A stretch of DNA of 64,000 bases from Caballeronia humi (GTDB lineage Bacteria; Pseudomonadota; Gammaproteobacteria; Burkholderiales; Burkholderiaceae), in the NCBI RefSeq assembly GCF_001544475.1, contig NZ_FCNW02000008.1, positions 1 to 64,000 on the forward strand, written 5' to 3'. Both the position numbers and the translations under genes were made by a program. Below are positions 38,501 to 46,032 of the stretch, piece after piece (within the stretch, counting starts at the first letter, position 1; the number at the start of each line of letters is the position of its first letter). The notes under the pieces are model-generated. The model was not told where the DNA came from. It did not search any database and was given only the letters and a program-made list of their open reading frames with translations.

Positions 38501-39168
38501 GCCACGTTCAGCAGGTATGCCGGAGCGGCCCAACGAAGTGAACGAGTGACGCGCGCGAGACGCTGCGTAGTTCGGTCTGCGTCGATCGGCTGATTGCCGG
38601 ATACATGGCAATCCACGACTGCGACGACCGCATCAACCGGGCGCCGGCGGCGCAAGCGGCGTATTTGATCCATCCACGCGTCGTCGATCTGATGATCCTT
38701 CTGCTTCGAGTAGAGCACGACGATGCCGTCCGAGATCGCGTAGCCGCCTTCGACGAGACCTGGTGCGAGGCGCACGACGACGTGATCATCGCCGGTGACG
38801 ACGATCCAGCGATCGCTGAATCGCCAGCGCCAGCCGTGGCGTTGGCGCAGTGCGTTGTATAGCGACTCGGCTCGTGCACCATGTACCTGCGCGCTGACAC
38901 CTGCAGACGATGACGCGGACGACGCTTTGACTTGCTCGCCGACCCAGTGCTTGATACGACGCACTGCGACTGCCGGTCGCGATGATTCGTCGAAACTGAA
39001 CCACGCAAACAGCGCACCGAACAGGATGCACAGCAAAAGAAACACTCCGGCCCGTTGCTCGGGAGAATGAAGATGCAACCAGTCGCTGCCCTTCAACCAG
39101 ACGGCAACGCCTGACAAGACAACTAACAGAATACTGCTGGCGATGTCGATCCGGAATCGGTATGTCAT
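35506..39168 (-). CDS. tssM: TssM (IcmF family), T6SS inner membrane core, without a visible P-loop
   Basis: The protein has about 1220 residues. Two N-terminal helices (about 8-24 and 41-58), a cytoplasmic domain to about 350, a third helix (363-384) and a long periplasmic part give the TssM plan. In the cytoplasmic domain, where IcmF proteins usually carry GxxGxGK(T/S), this one has DRWIVVTGDDHVVVRL (about 119-134), with no lysine-threonine pair. Some TssM lineages lack ATP binding, so it may still be functional. The start is the ATG at 39168. It follows PAAR by about 118 bp and leads tssA. Confidence 0.9.
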   Translation of the reverse strand: MTYRFRIDIASSILLVVLSGVAVWLKGSDWLHLHSPEQRAGVFLLLCILFGALFAWFSFDESSRPAVAVRRIKHWVGEQVKASSASSSAGVSAQVHGARAESLYNALRQRHGWRWRFSDRWIVVTGDDHVVVRLAPGLVEGGYAISDGIVVLYSKQKDHQIDDAWMDQIRRLRRRRPVDAVVAVVDCHVSGNQPIDADRTTQRLARVTRSLRWAAPAYLLNVAVSDSATSAQGEAFGCTWASERILQADVDASVHALSDELAGVGVERIASDKTDRFPAELSRHIARDASSLTDLVTRIGLSRASHNAIHGVFFAPLKESAAGVTAPEKAQDKAPIDRPHAVWQAVAEHAHRLRGHRVGFSLSSATACLVTSVMALWIAGTLLSGFSNRVTIQTAADTASKLSTAQDRTQASLTLDALQKTIDTFETRQRKGSPWYTRFGLNRDKETLRALWPFYAAASNRTLIQPIRANLEADLRQLGALTDQQFANGGEAQIKRAYDKLKAYLMLAQPQHADASFLIPELMQTSEPVRPESSQMSPGAWHDLTQRLVIFHANHLAQHGPSLAFPADASLVSTARQTLVSVVGLQNSTDTVYEQILEENRSKYPPISLQTLLGDDNTSHGLFTTKETVPGIYTRAAWDERIGRAIEKADEQRTITADWVLTTAPSTTSKGVLKEALRQRYFDDYARNWQQFLNSVRWQPDTTLSGTVDQLSLYADAQRSPLSALFKVIAFQAATGTSGESLSDTLVTKARELIKSSTKEDPSRASPPSDAPLAAAFAPLLRLAGSDKTSTPQSDLSLPRYLERVTAVRLKLQHIMASPDPDALSRAAAQAVLQGKTSDLGDSRDYAGRVAASLGEQWAGLGDALFQRPLDQTWEVVLKPASSSLNETWRASVVAAWNKSFAGRYPFADSDNDASLPEMARFLRADSGVIAQFVTTQLGGILERQGDQWVVAQGAGRNALAVDPEFVRSLNRLTRVSNVLFPNGDAGVRYELRAIPTPGVIDMRFKLSGRELHYFNQKEEWTPFIWPGDALENNAHVEWQTEQAGVRSDLDFAGRFGLIRLLERATVTQQDGARYVLKWMPGGRTSVPAARKDEPARPRIEASVPAPAKAVHIRDDWSADPSATLVSTPLALAAIETKPASSPRAPVQPIALQVQLRSESGAGPLDALKLRHFTLPSRIFLSGVAAKSVSSNPPPLPAAAIEAAKHAATPLPRNAMPEIE

Positions 39169-39286
39169 TAAAGTGAGCAACGAGCGGGTGACGTCATGCG
39201 CCGTACAAATGAACGCAAATGCAGGCGAAGCGTTATTGAAATGACCTGACGAGGCAAGCCGCCAAAAGGCTTATCGAAATCGGCGT

Positions 39287-39577
39287 TCATGCGTCAACGA
39301 ACGAGTCGTATTGAGACGGAACGAGAAGTGGACGGGGATCACACTGGCATATGCACAAATCGCCGCTTAGCGCTGCTTCGCGTCCGTCCGGGCCTGTCAT
39401 TGAAAGGCGCGGGCCGACACACACTATGTTCCCGACGTTGTGGCAAGCCGTGCACCAGACTTCATCGCCTTCATAGGCCCGTTCCCGATTGCCGAGTCTG
39501 TCAAGTGGATCTCCAGTGGTCACGATGCCACCTGCTGTTGTTCGATCGCCTTTTGCGATGTCATAGCGTCTAGTCAT
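39287..39577 (-). CDS. PAAR-domain spike-tip protein
   Basis: The protein has 96 residues, almost entirely a PAAR domain: YDIAKGDRTTAGGIVTTG at the N-terminus, DEVWCTACHNVGNIVC in the middle and ALSGDLCICQCDPRP at the end. It sharpens the VgrG tip and helps attach effectors. The Cys/His-rich middle fits the metal site of PAAR cones. No toxin extension is present. A GAGGG lies near the ATG. It sits between an unknown membrane protein and tssM in the leftward arm. Confidence 0.9.
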   Translation of the reverse strand: MTRRYDIAKGDRTTAGGIVTTGDPLDRLGNRERAYEGDEVWCTACHNVGNIVCVGPRLSMTGPDGREAALSGDLCICQCDPRPLLVPSQYDSFVDA

Positions 39578-39591
39578 CGTTCTACCCTCCT

Positions 39592-40902
39592 CTATGTGTC
39601 GCTACCGGTTTTATCGTCTGTCCCTACTCGCTGCGGGGCTTTCGTATCAACCATGTCGATCTGCGTGCCGCGGACGATCGAGAATTGCGAGCCATCCGTT
39701 GATCCGGTAGCGAGAAGTTGGGCCGTATTCCCTGATCCGTTGGCCTTTACAGCACACGCGAGCGAAAGCCACGGCGCTGCTACGCCGGCATGGCCGACGA
39801 TGTGATCCAGATCGATCGCCGTCGCGCCGACACCGGCCTTAACCCACGACTGCGTCGCGTCACCTGCAGCGCTCACGTCGAGACCGCTTTGCCAGATGCG
39901 CCCGACGTCCGACGGCGCGACCTTCCCCCACTTCCACGCGTATGCCAATGCCTCATCCACAGACGTGTTCTCGCTGGTCATCGGTCTATGGATTTCCGCG
40001 ACGGACGCCCACTTCAGTTGCTCGATCATCGACGGCGGTGCCAACAGAATCGCAACGGCAGCCTCTGCACTTCCAGGAGGAGGTGAGCGTTCGATAACTT
40101 GCTGCAGCTGAACAAAAACCAACAGACGCACTTCCGTATCGCAGCGGTCGTTTATACGATCGAGCCACGTATCCAGCGACATCAGATCGCAGGGTTCGAT
40201 TTGTGACGTTGTGCCTGCGCGCGGCAATTTTCGATTTGCCCATGTTGTCTCCCACGTTTTGCGCGCGTTGTCCGGAATAGCCGAACCCGCAAAGACGAGT
40301 TGCACCGACAGTCTTGTCCCATCCGGAAGGTCACGAACGGTTGCCGCCACATCGTCCAGAAGTTCTCCGAAGAGCCATTTGAGTACGTCTCGCTGTCTGT
40401 CACTGTCGCTGACGTGCTTTGCCTTCTTCTCGTCCCGATCCGGGCTTGCGAACCAACGCGCCTTGACCGGCGGCGTATCCGGTGCAGGTGCGATTTGCTG
40501 GGCGAGCTTGAGAAATCCGGAAAGCACGCCGTCGATCGCGTTTTCCACCGGATCGCTCGAGAACCGATAGCCTGATGCGAGGATGCTCAAGGGGCGGCTC
40601 GCCTTGTCAAAAATCTCGTTCATGTATCTTTCACGCGCGTTGTTCCAGGCGATGGCATCAAGACGTCCGCCTTCGTACACACTGTATCGACGCAACACAA
40701 CGAACGTGGCGACGCCGGCCGGATAGACGGAAACACAGGTCCAAAACCAGGGCGTCTGGACAGGTTCCTCTTTCGGCCAGAGAAGCAGGACCGCGAAAAC
40801 CCCGATAAGCGCTACGACGAAGAACACTGTCGTCCAGACGAGACGAGATGGAGGCGACGGCAGGGACTGGGCCGGAGGCAGCAGATCGAAATCGACAGGC
40901 AT
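39592..40902 (-). CDS. Unknown T6SS-linked membrane protein
   Basis: The protein has 436 residues. Two hydrophobic helices near the N-terminus (VWTTVFFVVALIGVFAVLLL and FWTCVSVYPAGVATFVVL) are followed by a soluble domain of about 360 residues. That domain contains DPVENAIDGVLSGFLKLA and, near the end, AGVAAPWLSLACAVKANGSG. The C-terminal ordering of short strands recalls a thiolase-like fold, but I cannot prove it. The gene lies 13 bp after the tli4' stop and 14 bp before PAAR, so it belongs to the effector module. A role as a PAAR/VgrG-associated adaptor is inference only. Confidence 0.65.
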   Translation of the reverse strand: MPVDFDLLPPAQSLPSPPSRLVWTTVFFVVALIGVFAVLLLWPKEEPVQTPWFWTCVSVYPAGVATFVVLRRYSVYEGGRLDAIAWNNARERYMNEIFDKASRPLSILASGYRFSSDPVENAIDGVLSGFLKLAQQIAPAPDTPPVKARWFASPDRDEKKAKHVSDSDRQRDVLKWLFGELLDDVAATVRDLPDGTRLSVQLVFAGSAIPDNARKTWETTWANRKLPRAGTTSQIEPCDLMSLDTWLDRINDRCDTEVRLLVFVQLQQVIERSPPPGSAEAAVAILLAPPSMIEQLKWASVAEIHRPMTSENTSVDEALAYAWKWGKVAPSDVGRIWQSGLDVSAAGDATQSWVKAGVGATAIDLDHIVGHAGVAAPWLSLACAVKANGSGNTAQLLATGSTDGSQFSIVRGTQIDMVDTKAPQRVGTDDKTGSDT

Positions 40903-40915
40903 TTGTGTTGCACCG

Positions 40916-41977
40916 TCAGAAACCGTTCGGCCGCGGCCGAAGCGTGCGCGAGACCGTGTCCCACAGGGCGATCGCTTCCCCTTCTGTCAGTGCGCCTATT
41001 TGAATGTCATAAAGGCTGACCGTTAGAAATGGGTTTAACGCTCCACTGGTTGCCGTATTGGCCTCCAGCAAGAAGGTGTGGCCCACGGTCTTGGTCACGC
41101 TCGTACCGGATATCAGCACTTCTTGCGCATCGATGCCTTCCACCTCTGCGGCCCCCGTTCGAATAATACGACCATTGGCCTCTTTGATCTCCGATCGGAT
41201 CTGGCGTAGGCGCCCAGGAAGCGTGTCTTCCCGTTTATCTCGCACGTCAGTGTCGGTCGCGAGTTCAAAACTCACATCCGACTTGTCCTTCATCGCGAAA
41301 AACACACTGATGCTTTCGCCGACGGCTGCCTTTCGCGGTAGAAATCCACCGAGAAAGCACACGCCGGGCTCCGCCGGTATCTCGTCGTCTGCGCGACCTC
41401 GGACCTTCCTGATGAGATCCAATACCAGATTCGTCTTCTCCGGTACGTCGTTCACTTTCCAGTCCTTGGACTCATACGGCGTTCCCTTCACCCGTTTCTC
41501 AAACTCCGAGTGAATGGAATCAGTCGCTTTGACCTCAAGCTTGACTTGATAACCGGCATCCCACTTGTACGCCTCGATCACACGGCCTAGATCGCTGTCG
41601 GCGTTAGAGTTGCCCAACGTAACGAAGTATTTGCTGTTTGGCACACCACGCACTTCACCTCTGTCATACATGAACTGATACCCGTCGCGACTCTTTGTCG
41701 CTAGCAATTCGGTTTCGCGCGCGGCTATTTGTTCTTCGAACTCCGTCCGCGCCATCGGAATCGCTTCGAACGTGACGCCCTGAATCGTTGCCAATCCCGT
41801 CGACAAGGCATCGCTTGGCATGTCGATCAGATATCGCCCCACGCAGCGAGTCTTCAAGCTGGCTGTCAGTTCAGTCATAGTTTGCTTCTCCGGCTGTGTC
41901 AGCGGTAACGGATTCTTGCTGCAGGCCGCAATGAGCAACAGCAGCGGCGCGATCTGCACCAGGCGTCGCAGATTCAT
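40916..41977 (-). CDS. Tli4-family T6SS immunity lipoprotein, second copy
   Basis: This 353-residue protein has a signal peptide and lipobox LIAAC. It belongs to the Tli4 group that protects against Tle4 phospholipases in the periplasm. Its first 60 residues are identical to the paralogue at 42108-43205, as are a central block (VRGRADDEIPAEPGVCFLGG) and the C-terminal SRTLRPRPNGF, while the parts between are strongly diverged. The ATG overlaps the stop of a 38-codon frame (ATGA at 41974-41977), copying the effector/immunity overlap of the first copy. It is probably an orphan immunity for a lost or foreign toxin. Confidence 0.85.
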   Translation of the reverse strand: MNLRRLVQIAPLLLLIAACSKNPLPLTQPEKQTMTELTASLKTRCVGRYLIDMPSDALSTGLATIQGVTFEAIPMARTEFEEQIAARETELLATKSRDGYQFMYDRGEVRGVPNSKYFVTLGNSNADSDLGRVIEAYKWDAGYQVKLEVKATDSIHSEFEKRVKGTPYESKDWKVNDVPEKTNLVLDLIRKVRGRADDEIPAEPGVCFLGGFLPRKAAVGESISVFFAMKDKSDVSFELATDTDVRDKREDTLPGRLRQIRSEIKEANGRIIRTGAAEVEGIDAQEVLISGTSVTKTVGHTFLLEANTATSGALNPFLTVSLYDIQIGALTEGEAIALWDTVSRTLRPRPNGF

Positions 41978-42090
41978 GCCTTGTATTCCAGAGGCGTGCC
42001 TGTGCTGCCCTTTGCGGTCGCCACTATGCACCACAGCACGTCACCTAATAACGAATGTGTGATCGACGGCAGTGTGTAATCAATGAGCAT
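41974..42090 (-). CDS. 38-codon remnant of a second Tle4 effector tail
   Basis: The frame starts with ATG after a strong AAGGGGG and encodes 38 residues. The last 20 (VLWCIVATAKGSTGTPLEYK, then A) align with the end of the intact effector (VLWGIVKLLKNVADTPLEYK, then A). It therefore looks like the 3' end of a deleted toxin gene left in front of its immunity gene. The good ribosome site and the ATGA overlap may keep it as a translational leader for the second immunity gene. Confidence 0.6.
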   Translation of the reverse strand: MLIDYTLPSITHSLLGDVLWCIVATAKGSTGTPLEYKA

Positions 42091-42107
42091 CGGACCCCCT
42101 TCGCTCG

Positions 42108-43205
42108 TTAAAAGCCGTTCGGCCGCGGCCGTAGCGTGCGCGAGACCGTGTCCCACAGGGCGATCGCTTCGCCATCGGTTAGGGAGGCCTTCTGGATACC
42201 GTTTCGAGCAAAGGTATTAATGCTTCCATTGCCCATATCGAGTACAAGATACGGCGTCATGGAACCACTCGTAGCAGTATTTGCTTCCAGCGTGAAAACA
42301 TGTCCCGCTATACGAGCAGTGGTTGTGCCGGAAAGCAGCAACTCCTCCGCCTTGATGCCGCCCACTTGCACCGTTCCTGATCGGATGATGCGTCCGTTAG
42401 CGTTGGGATCCTTGATCTTTGAACGGATATCAGGCAATCGGTTGAGAAGAGTGTCTCTTGGCAGTTCACGGAGGTCAGTATTAGTTTGCAACGTAAAAAA
42501 CGCGTCGGTACGGTCTTTCATCGCAAACAGCACACTAATATCCTCGCCATTCGCTGCCTTTCGCGGCAGAAATCCACCGAGGAAACACACGCCGGGCTCC
42601 GCCGGTATCTCGTCGTCTGCGCGACCTCGAACCTTCCTGATGAGATCCATTACCAGATTCGTTTTCTCCGGTACGTCGTTCAGGCTCATGTCAGGAACTG
42701 CATAGGGAGTACCCTGCACCTTCTTTTTATATTCCGAATGTACCCAATCCGATGCCTCGATCCGGAGCTTCAACTGATATCCAGCGTCCCACTTGTATGC
42801 CTCAATTGCCCGACTCAGATCCGCCGTGTCGTCCACATCGCGCAATGCGACGAAATATCGACTGTGTGGCGTGTTCGATATCTGCCCATAGTCGTACAGT
42901 ACTCGGTAGCCATGCCGGTTGACCTTTGACTTCAGTTCGGTTTCACGTGCGGTCATCTCTTGTTCAAACGTCTCATTCGTCATCGACGTCGCTTCGAACG
43001 TGACGCCCTGAATCGTTGCCGATCCCGTCGACAAGGCATCGCTTGGCATGTCGATCAGATATCGCCCCACGCAGCGAGTCTTCAGGCTGGCTGTCAGTTC
43101 AGTCATGGTTTGCTTCTCCGGCTGTGTCAGCGGTAACGGATTCTTGCTGCAGGCCGCGATGAGCAACAGCAGCGGCGCGATCTGCACCAGGCGTCGCAGA
43201 TTCAT
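42108..43205 (-). CDS. Tli4-family T6SS immunity lipoprotein, cognate copy
   Basis: The protein has 365 residues, with a signal peptide, lipobox LIAAC and then SKNPLPLTQPEKQTM. It directly follows the VgrG-Tle4 gene with an ATGA overlap (43202-43205), so it is the likely cognate immunity protein, acting in the periplasm. It shares three near-identical blocks with the next gene and differs in between, a mosaic pattern that suggests recombination after duplication. Local base composition is lower in GC than the core T6SS genes. Confidence 0.88.
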   Translation of the reverse strand: MNLRRLVQIAPLLLLIAACSKNPLPLTQPEKQTMTELTASLKTRCVGRYLIDMPSDALSTGSATIQGVTFEATSMTNETFEQEMTARETELKSKVNRHGYRVLYDYGQISNTPHSRYFVALRDVDDTADLSRAIEAYKWDAGYQLKLRIEASDWVHSEYKKKVQGTPYAVPDMSLNDVPEKTNLVMDLIRKVRGRADDEIPAEPGVCFLGGFLPRKAANGEDISVLFAMKDRTDAFFTLQTNTDLRELPRDTLLNRLPDIRSKIKDPNANGRIIRSGTVQVGGIKAEELLLSGTTTARIAGHVFTLEANTATSGSMTPYLVLDMGNGSINTFARNGIQKASLTDGEAIALWDTVSRTLRPRPNGF

Positions 43206-46021
43206 GCCTTGTATTCCAGGGGCGTGTCCGCCACGTTCTTCAGTAGTTTCACGATTCCCCACAACACAAACTTTTGTTGAGGGAGTCCGCGATACGCGCC
43301 ACCGTGCTCCACCCCCTTGTACCCGACCGCCGCTTGAGCGTGGCGGGCCGGCGCACGCCCCGAGCGGACCGGAACCGTACCGTCGCCGTCTTCCGCTGCA
43401 GCTTGCAGATTAAAGGTCTTGTGAATGTCGACTGGGCCAACGCTCCCCGCCACTACATCGATTGTTCCCATCAGGTCGTTCGCATTGACGGGTTTGTTCT
43501 CGACGTCATATGCATCACCATTCAACAAGGACGAGATCTGAGTGCGTTGCCATATCACGTCGCCCCATGTTTTATGCTGATCGTCATCTCCCCAAAATGC
43601 ATAGGTTTGCGAGTGGTATCGGCCACTAATCGATTGATGGAATCGAGAAACCTGTTCCGTTATTAGCTTTGCGAAACTCGTCCAGTTTTTCTCAGTCGCG
43701 GTTTTCTTCTCAGGATCCAGTAATTCTTCATCGATGAGGCTCCACCACGCGCCGCGCTTCGTATATATCTCGCCATACGGATCATTGAACCTCGGCAACT
43801 CGATCAAACGCGCGCCATCCCTGATCTTTAACCAACCCGAACCGTACTCCGGGCTTGGTAAAAGCTGAAGCGGACCAGGCGATTGCGCAAAGACCGGCAT
43901 AACTTTGCTCGACGTGTTCCCTAGAATCAGACTCGTGCCATAGCTCACAACGTCCCCGCCCGGTTCGGTCCCCGCCTTCACGCGTCGATAGGCAGTGGCC
44001 GATCCGGTCGCAGGCATCACGCCATGCACGATGCCGAGGATCTTCTCGCGGTATCCGAGGACTTCCGAGCAATATCGGGCCACGAGGCCGCCCATCGAAT
44101 GCGTGACGAGAATGACTTTTTCACATCGGTAACGACGCTTGCGGTAGCCTTCGATAATCGCGTCGATCTGTTTGCCAAGCCGAGATGCGGAATCGGCATT
44201 CGATTGGAGCCAGTTGTAACCAACCGCGTGCACCGGGAATTGATATTTATACGAAAGCGAAACCTCTGGGTCAGAAAGCTTTCCTAGACTTGGCGCGACA
44301 AGCTCTCGCGTCAACTTGACGCGCAAACCGCTTCGTCCATGATCGGTGTCCGGATGACAATCGTTCAGGGCGTTTTGCAGCCATACTAGAAAGTCCCCAT
44401 AAAACATCTTGGATATGCTTCCCCACCCGCGCTCACGTAGTTTGATTTCGGAAAGCGCCGTTCCAGCCGAAATTGATCCAACGTCTATAACTTTCGTCTG
44501 AGTAGGATCGAGTTTGTTTTTCCTGTACTCCGCGCCTTTCACTAACCAGCCTGCTAGGGACTCAATATCGTCCACGACCCATACGGGCTCGTCTTGGTTG
44601 TTACTCAAATTCGTTCCCATCACCCCCGGCACCACGACGACCGGAATCACACGATCGGGAACCATGTAGCACACGGCAGTGCTGTCATCGGGAGCTGAAG
44701 TCACGGATGAATAATGTACAGACCCATAATCCCGCCCCGCATAGGGCTTCGCAAGCCGCACCGGCCGGCTCGTGCCACCGGGGCTCCACGTATCGAGATC
44801 AAATGGAAGTTGAATGCGATACCAGCCCTGCGGCGTGAGATAGGCATACTTGTAGTTATCCGGCGACATCACGCGCGCAGGAAGGATGCCGGTAATCTTC
44901 GGTTTCGCGGACTCATCGACCAAAGGCCGATAGATCCGATCCGAAGGAATCGCCGTGAACGCGCACGTATAAGCTTCCTTGCGAGACGCGCGGTGAACGG
45001 CGGTCGTCAGCAACAGGCCATGTTCTGCGTTGCCAAGCTGCCGATTGCCGAAGCGAAACACTGCGCCCGGCGTCATGCCGATCACGTTGCCGCTTCCTTC
45101 GAACATCACCTGACGCGCCAGCTCGGCCTGATGCCGCAGCGTCGCGACACGTTTGCCCGCGTCAGGTGTCGCGTGATGCTCACCCCAGCGATACTGGCTG
45201 CCCGCCGTGGTTCCATCGTCACGCGCCGCGTTGACTTCGGTCAGCAACGTCACCCCTGCCGTGCGATGGTTGTAGTCATCCACCGTCACCGACTGCACCA
45301 CACGCGTACGATGCTCGCTCAGCGACATCACCGATTCCACGCCCGGGCTCGCCATGCCCCCTTCCTCACGATACGGTGCGGTCAATTTTGGCTCGCGCGC
45401 GTAGGCATCGAGATCGTCGCCGAACACAATCATCTCGCGCTCGGCGCTCTGCTCGAAGCGAAACCATATCCCTTCATCGGCCGCGATGCGCTTGACGAAC
45501 GCAAGCGCCGATTCGCCGTACTGCGTGGTGTACTCGCGGCTGTCATACTCGGCGCGCAACTTGAACTGGAAATCGATCGCGGCAAAGCCATAGTGGCGCA
45601 ACACGGATTCGATGATCGCAGGCACCGTCTGGTTCTGAAACAGCCGGCTTCCGATTTCGAGCCCAAGGTCCGACAGACGCGGCTCGAGCACGACGCGATA
45701 GCGCGTTTCATCGGCCGACGAACCGAGTTCGTCGAACGCCGTGACGATCCCGCTGAAGATCCGCGCCGGCTCCTTCGCAAGACGCGCGACGAGTTCCGCA
45801 GGCAGTCCGGCGTGGGTGTCGATCGGTTCGATCGCGAACTTGGCTGGCTTGCCAAGCACGTCCGCGACAGGAATCGCGGCCCGCGCGCTTGTGAATTCGA
45901 TCGCGAACCGGTACGTCTCGCTGATCGCCTCGCGCCCCTCGAACGACAGCATAGAGAACGGCGCGGGCTGCTTCGCGAGACTTAAGGTATAAGCCTGCGT
46001 CGGTAAGGTCATCGAACCCAT
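43202..46021 (-). CDS. vgrG: Fusion of a shortened VgrG to a Tle4-type lipase effector
   Basis: The protein has 939 residues. Residues 1 to about 435 are VgrG: gp27-like domain (FEGREAISETYRFAIEF; LRHYGFAAIDFQFK; ADEGIWFRFE) and the start of the gp5 OB fold (TPQGWYRIQLPFDLDTW; RPVRLAKPYAGRDYG). The rest of the OB fold and the beta-helix needle are missing. From about residue 436 a Tle4-like alpha/beta-hydrolase begins, with VVVVPGVMGTNLS (oxyanion), THSMGGL (Ser642), GDGTVP (Asp880) and VEHGGAYRG (His906). It should attack phospholipids in target cells. It starts 11 bp after tssC stops and overlaps tli4. The lipase part is visibly less GC-rich. Confidence 0.88.
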   Translation of the reverse strand: MGSMTLPTQAYTLSLAKQPAPFSMLSFEGREAISETYRFAIEFTSARAAIPVADVLGKPAKFAIEPIDTHAGLPAELVARLAKEPARIFSGIVTAFDELGSSADETRYRVVLEPRLSDLGLEIGSRLFQNQTVPAIIESVLRHYGFAAIDFQFKLRAEYDSREYTTQYGESALAFVKRIAADEGIWFRFEQSAEREMIVFGDDLDAYAREPKLTAPYREEGGMASPGVESVMSLSEHRTRVVQSVTVDDYNHRTAGVTLLTEVNAARDDGTTAGSQYRWGEHHATPDAGKRVATLRHQAELARQVMFEGSGNVIGMTPGAVFRFGNRQLGNAEHGLLLTTAVHRASRKEAYTCAFTAIPSDRIYRPLVDESAKPKITGILPARVMSPDNYKYAYLTPQGWYRIQLPFDLDTWSPGGTSRPVRLAKPYAGRDYGSVHYSSVTSAPDDSTAVCYMVPDRVIPVVVVPGVMGTNLSNNQDEPVWVVDDIESLAGWLVKGAEYRKNKLDPTQTKVIDVGSISAGTALSEIKLRERGWGSISKMFYGDFLVWLQNALNDCHPDTDHGRSGLRVKLTRELVAPSLGKLSDPEVSLSYKYQFPVHAVGYNWLQSNADSASRLGKQIDAIIEGYRKRRYRCEKVILVTHSMGGLVARYCSEVLGYREKILGIVHGVMPATGSATAYRRVKAGTEPGGDVVSYGTSLILGNTSSKVMPVFAQSPGPLQLLPSPEYGSGWLKIRDGARLIELPRFNDPYGEIYTKRGAWWSLIDEELLDPEKKTATEKNWTSFAKLITEQVSRFHQSISGRYHSQTYAFWGDDDQHKTWGDVIWQRTQISSLLNGDAYDVENKPVNANDLMGTIDVVAGSVGPVDIHKTFNLQAAAEDGDGTVPVRSGRAPARHAQAAVGYKGVEHGGAYRGLPQQKFVLWGIVKLLKNVADTPLEYKA

Positions 46022-46032
46022 GGCGGCGACTC

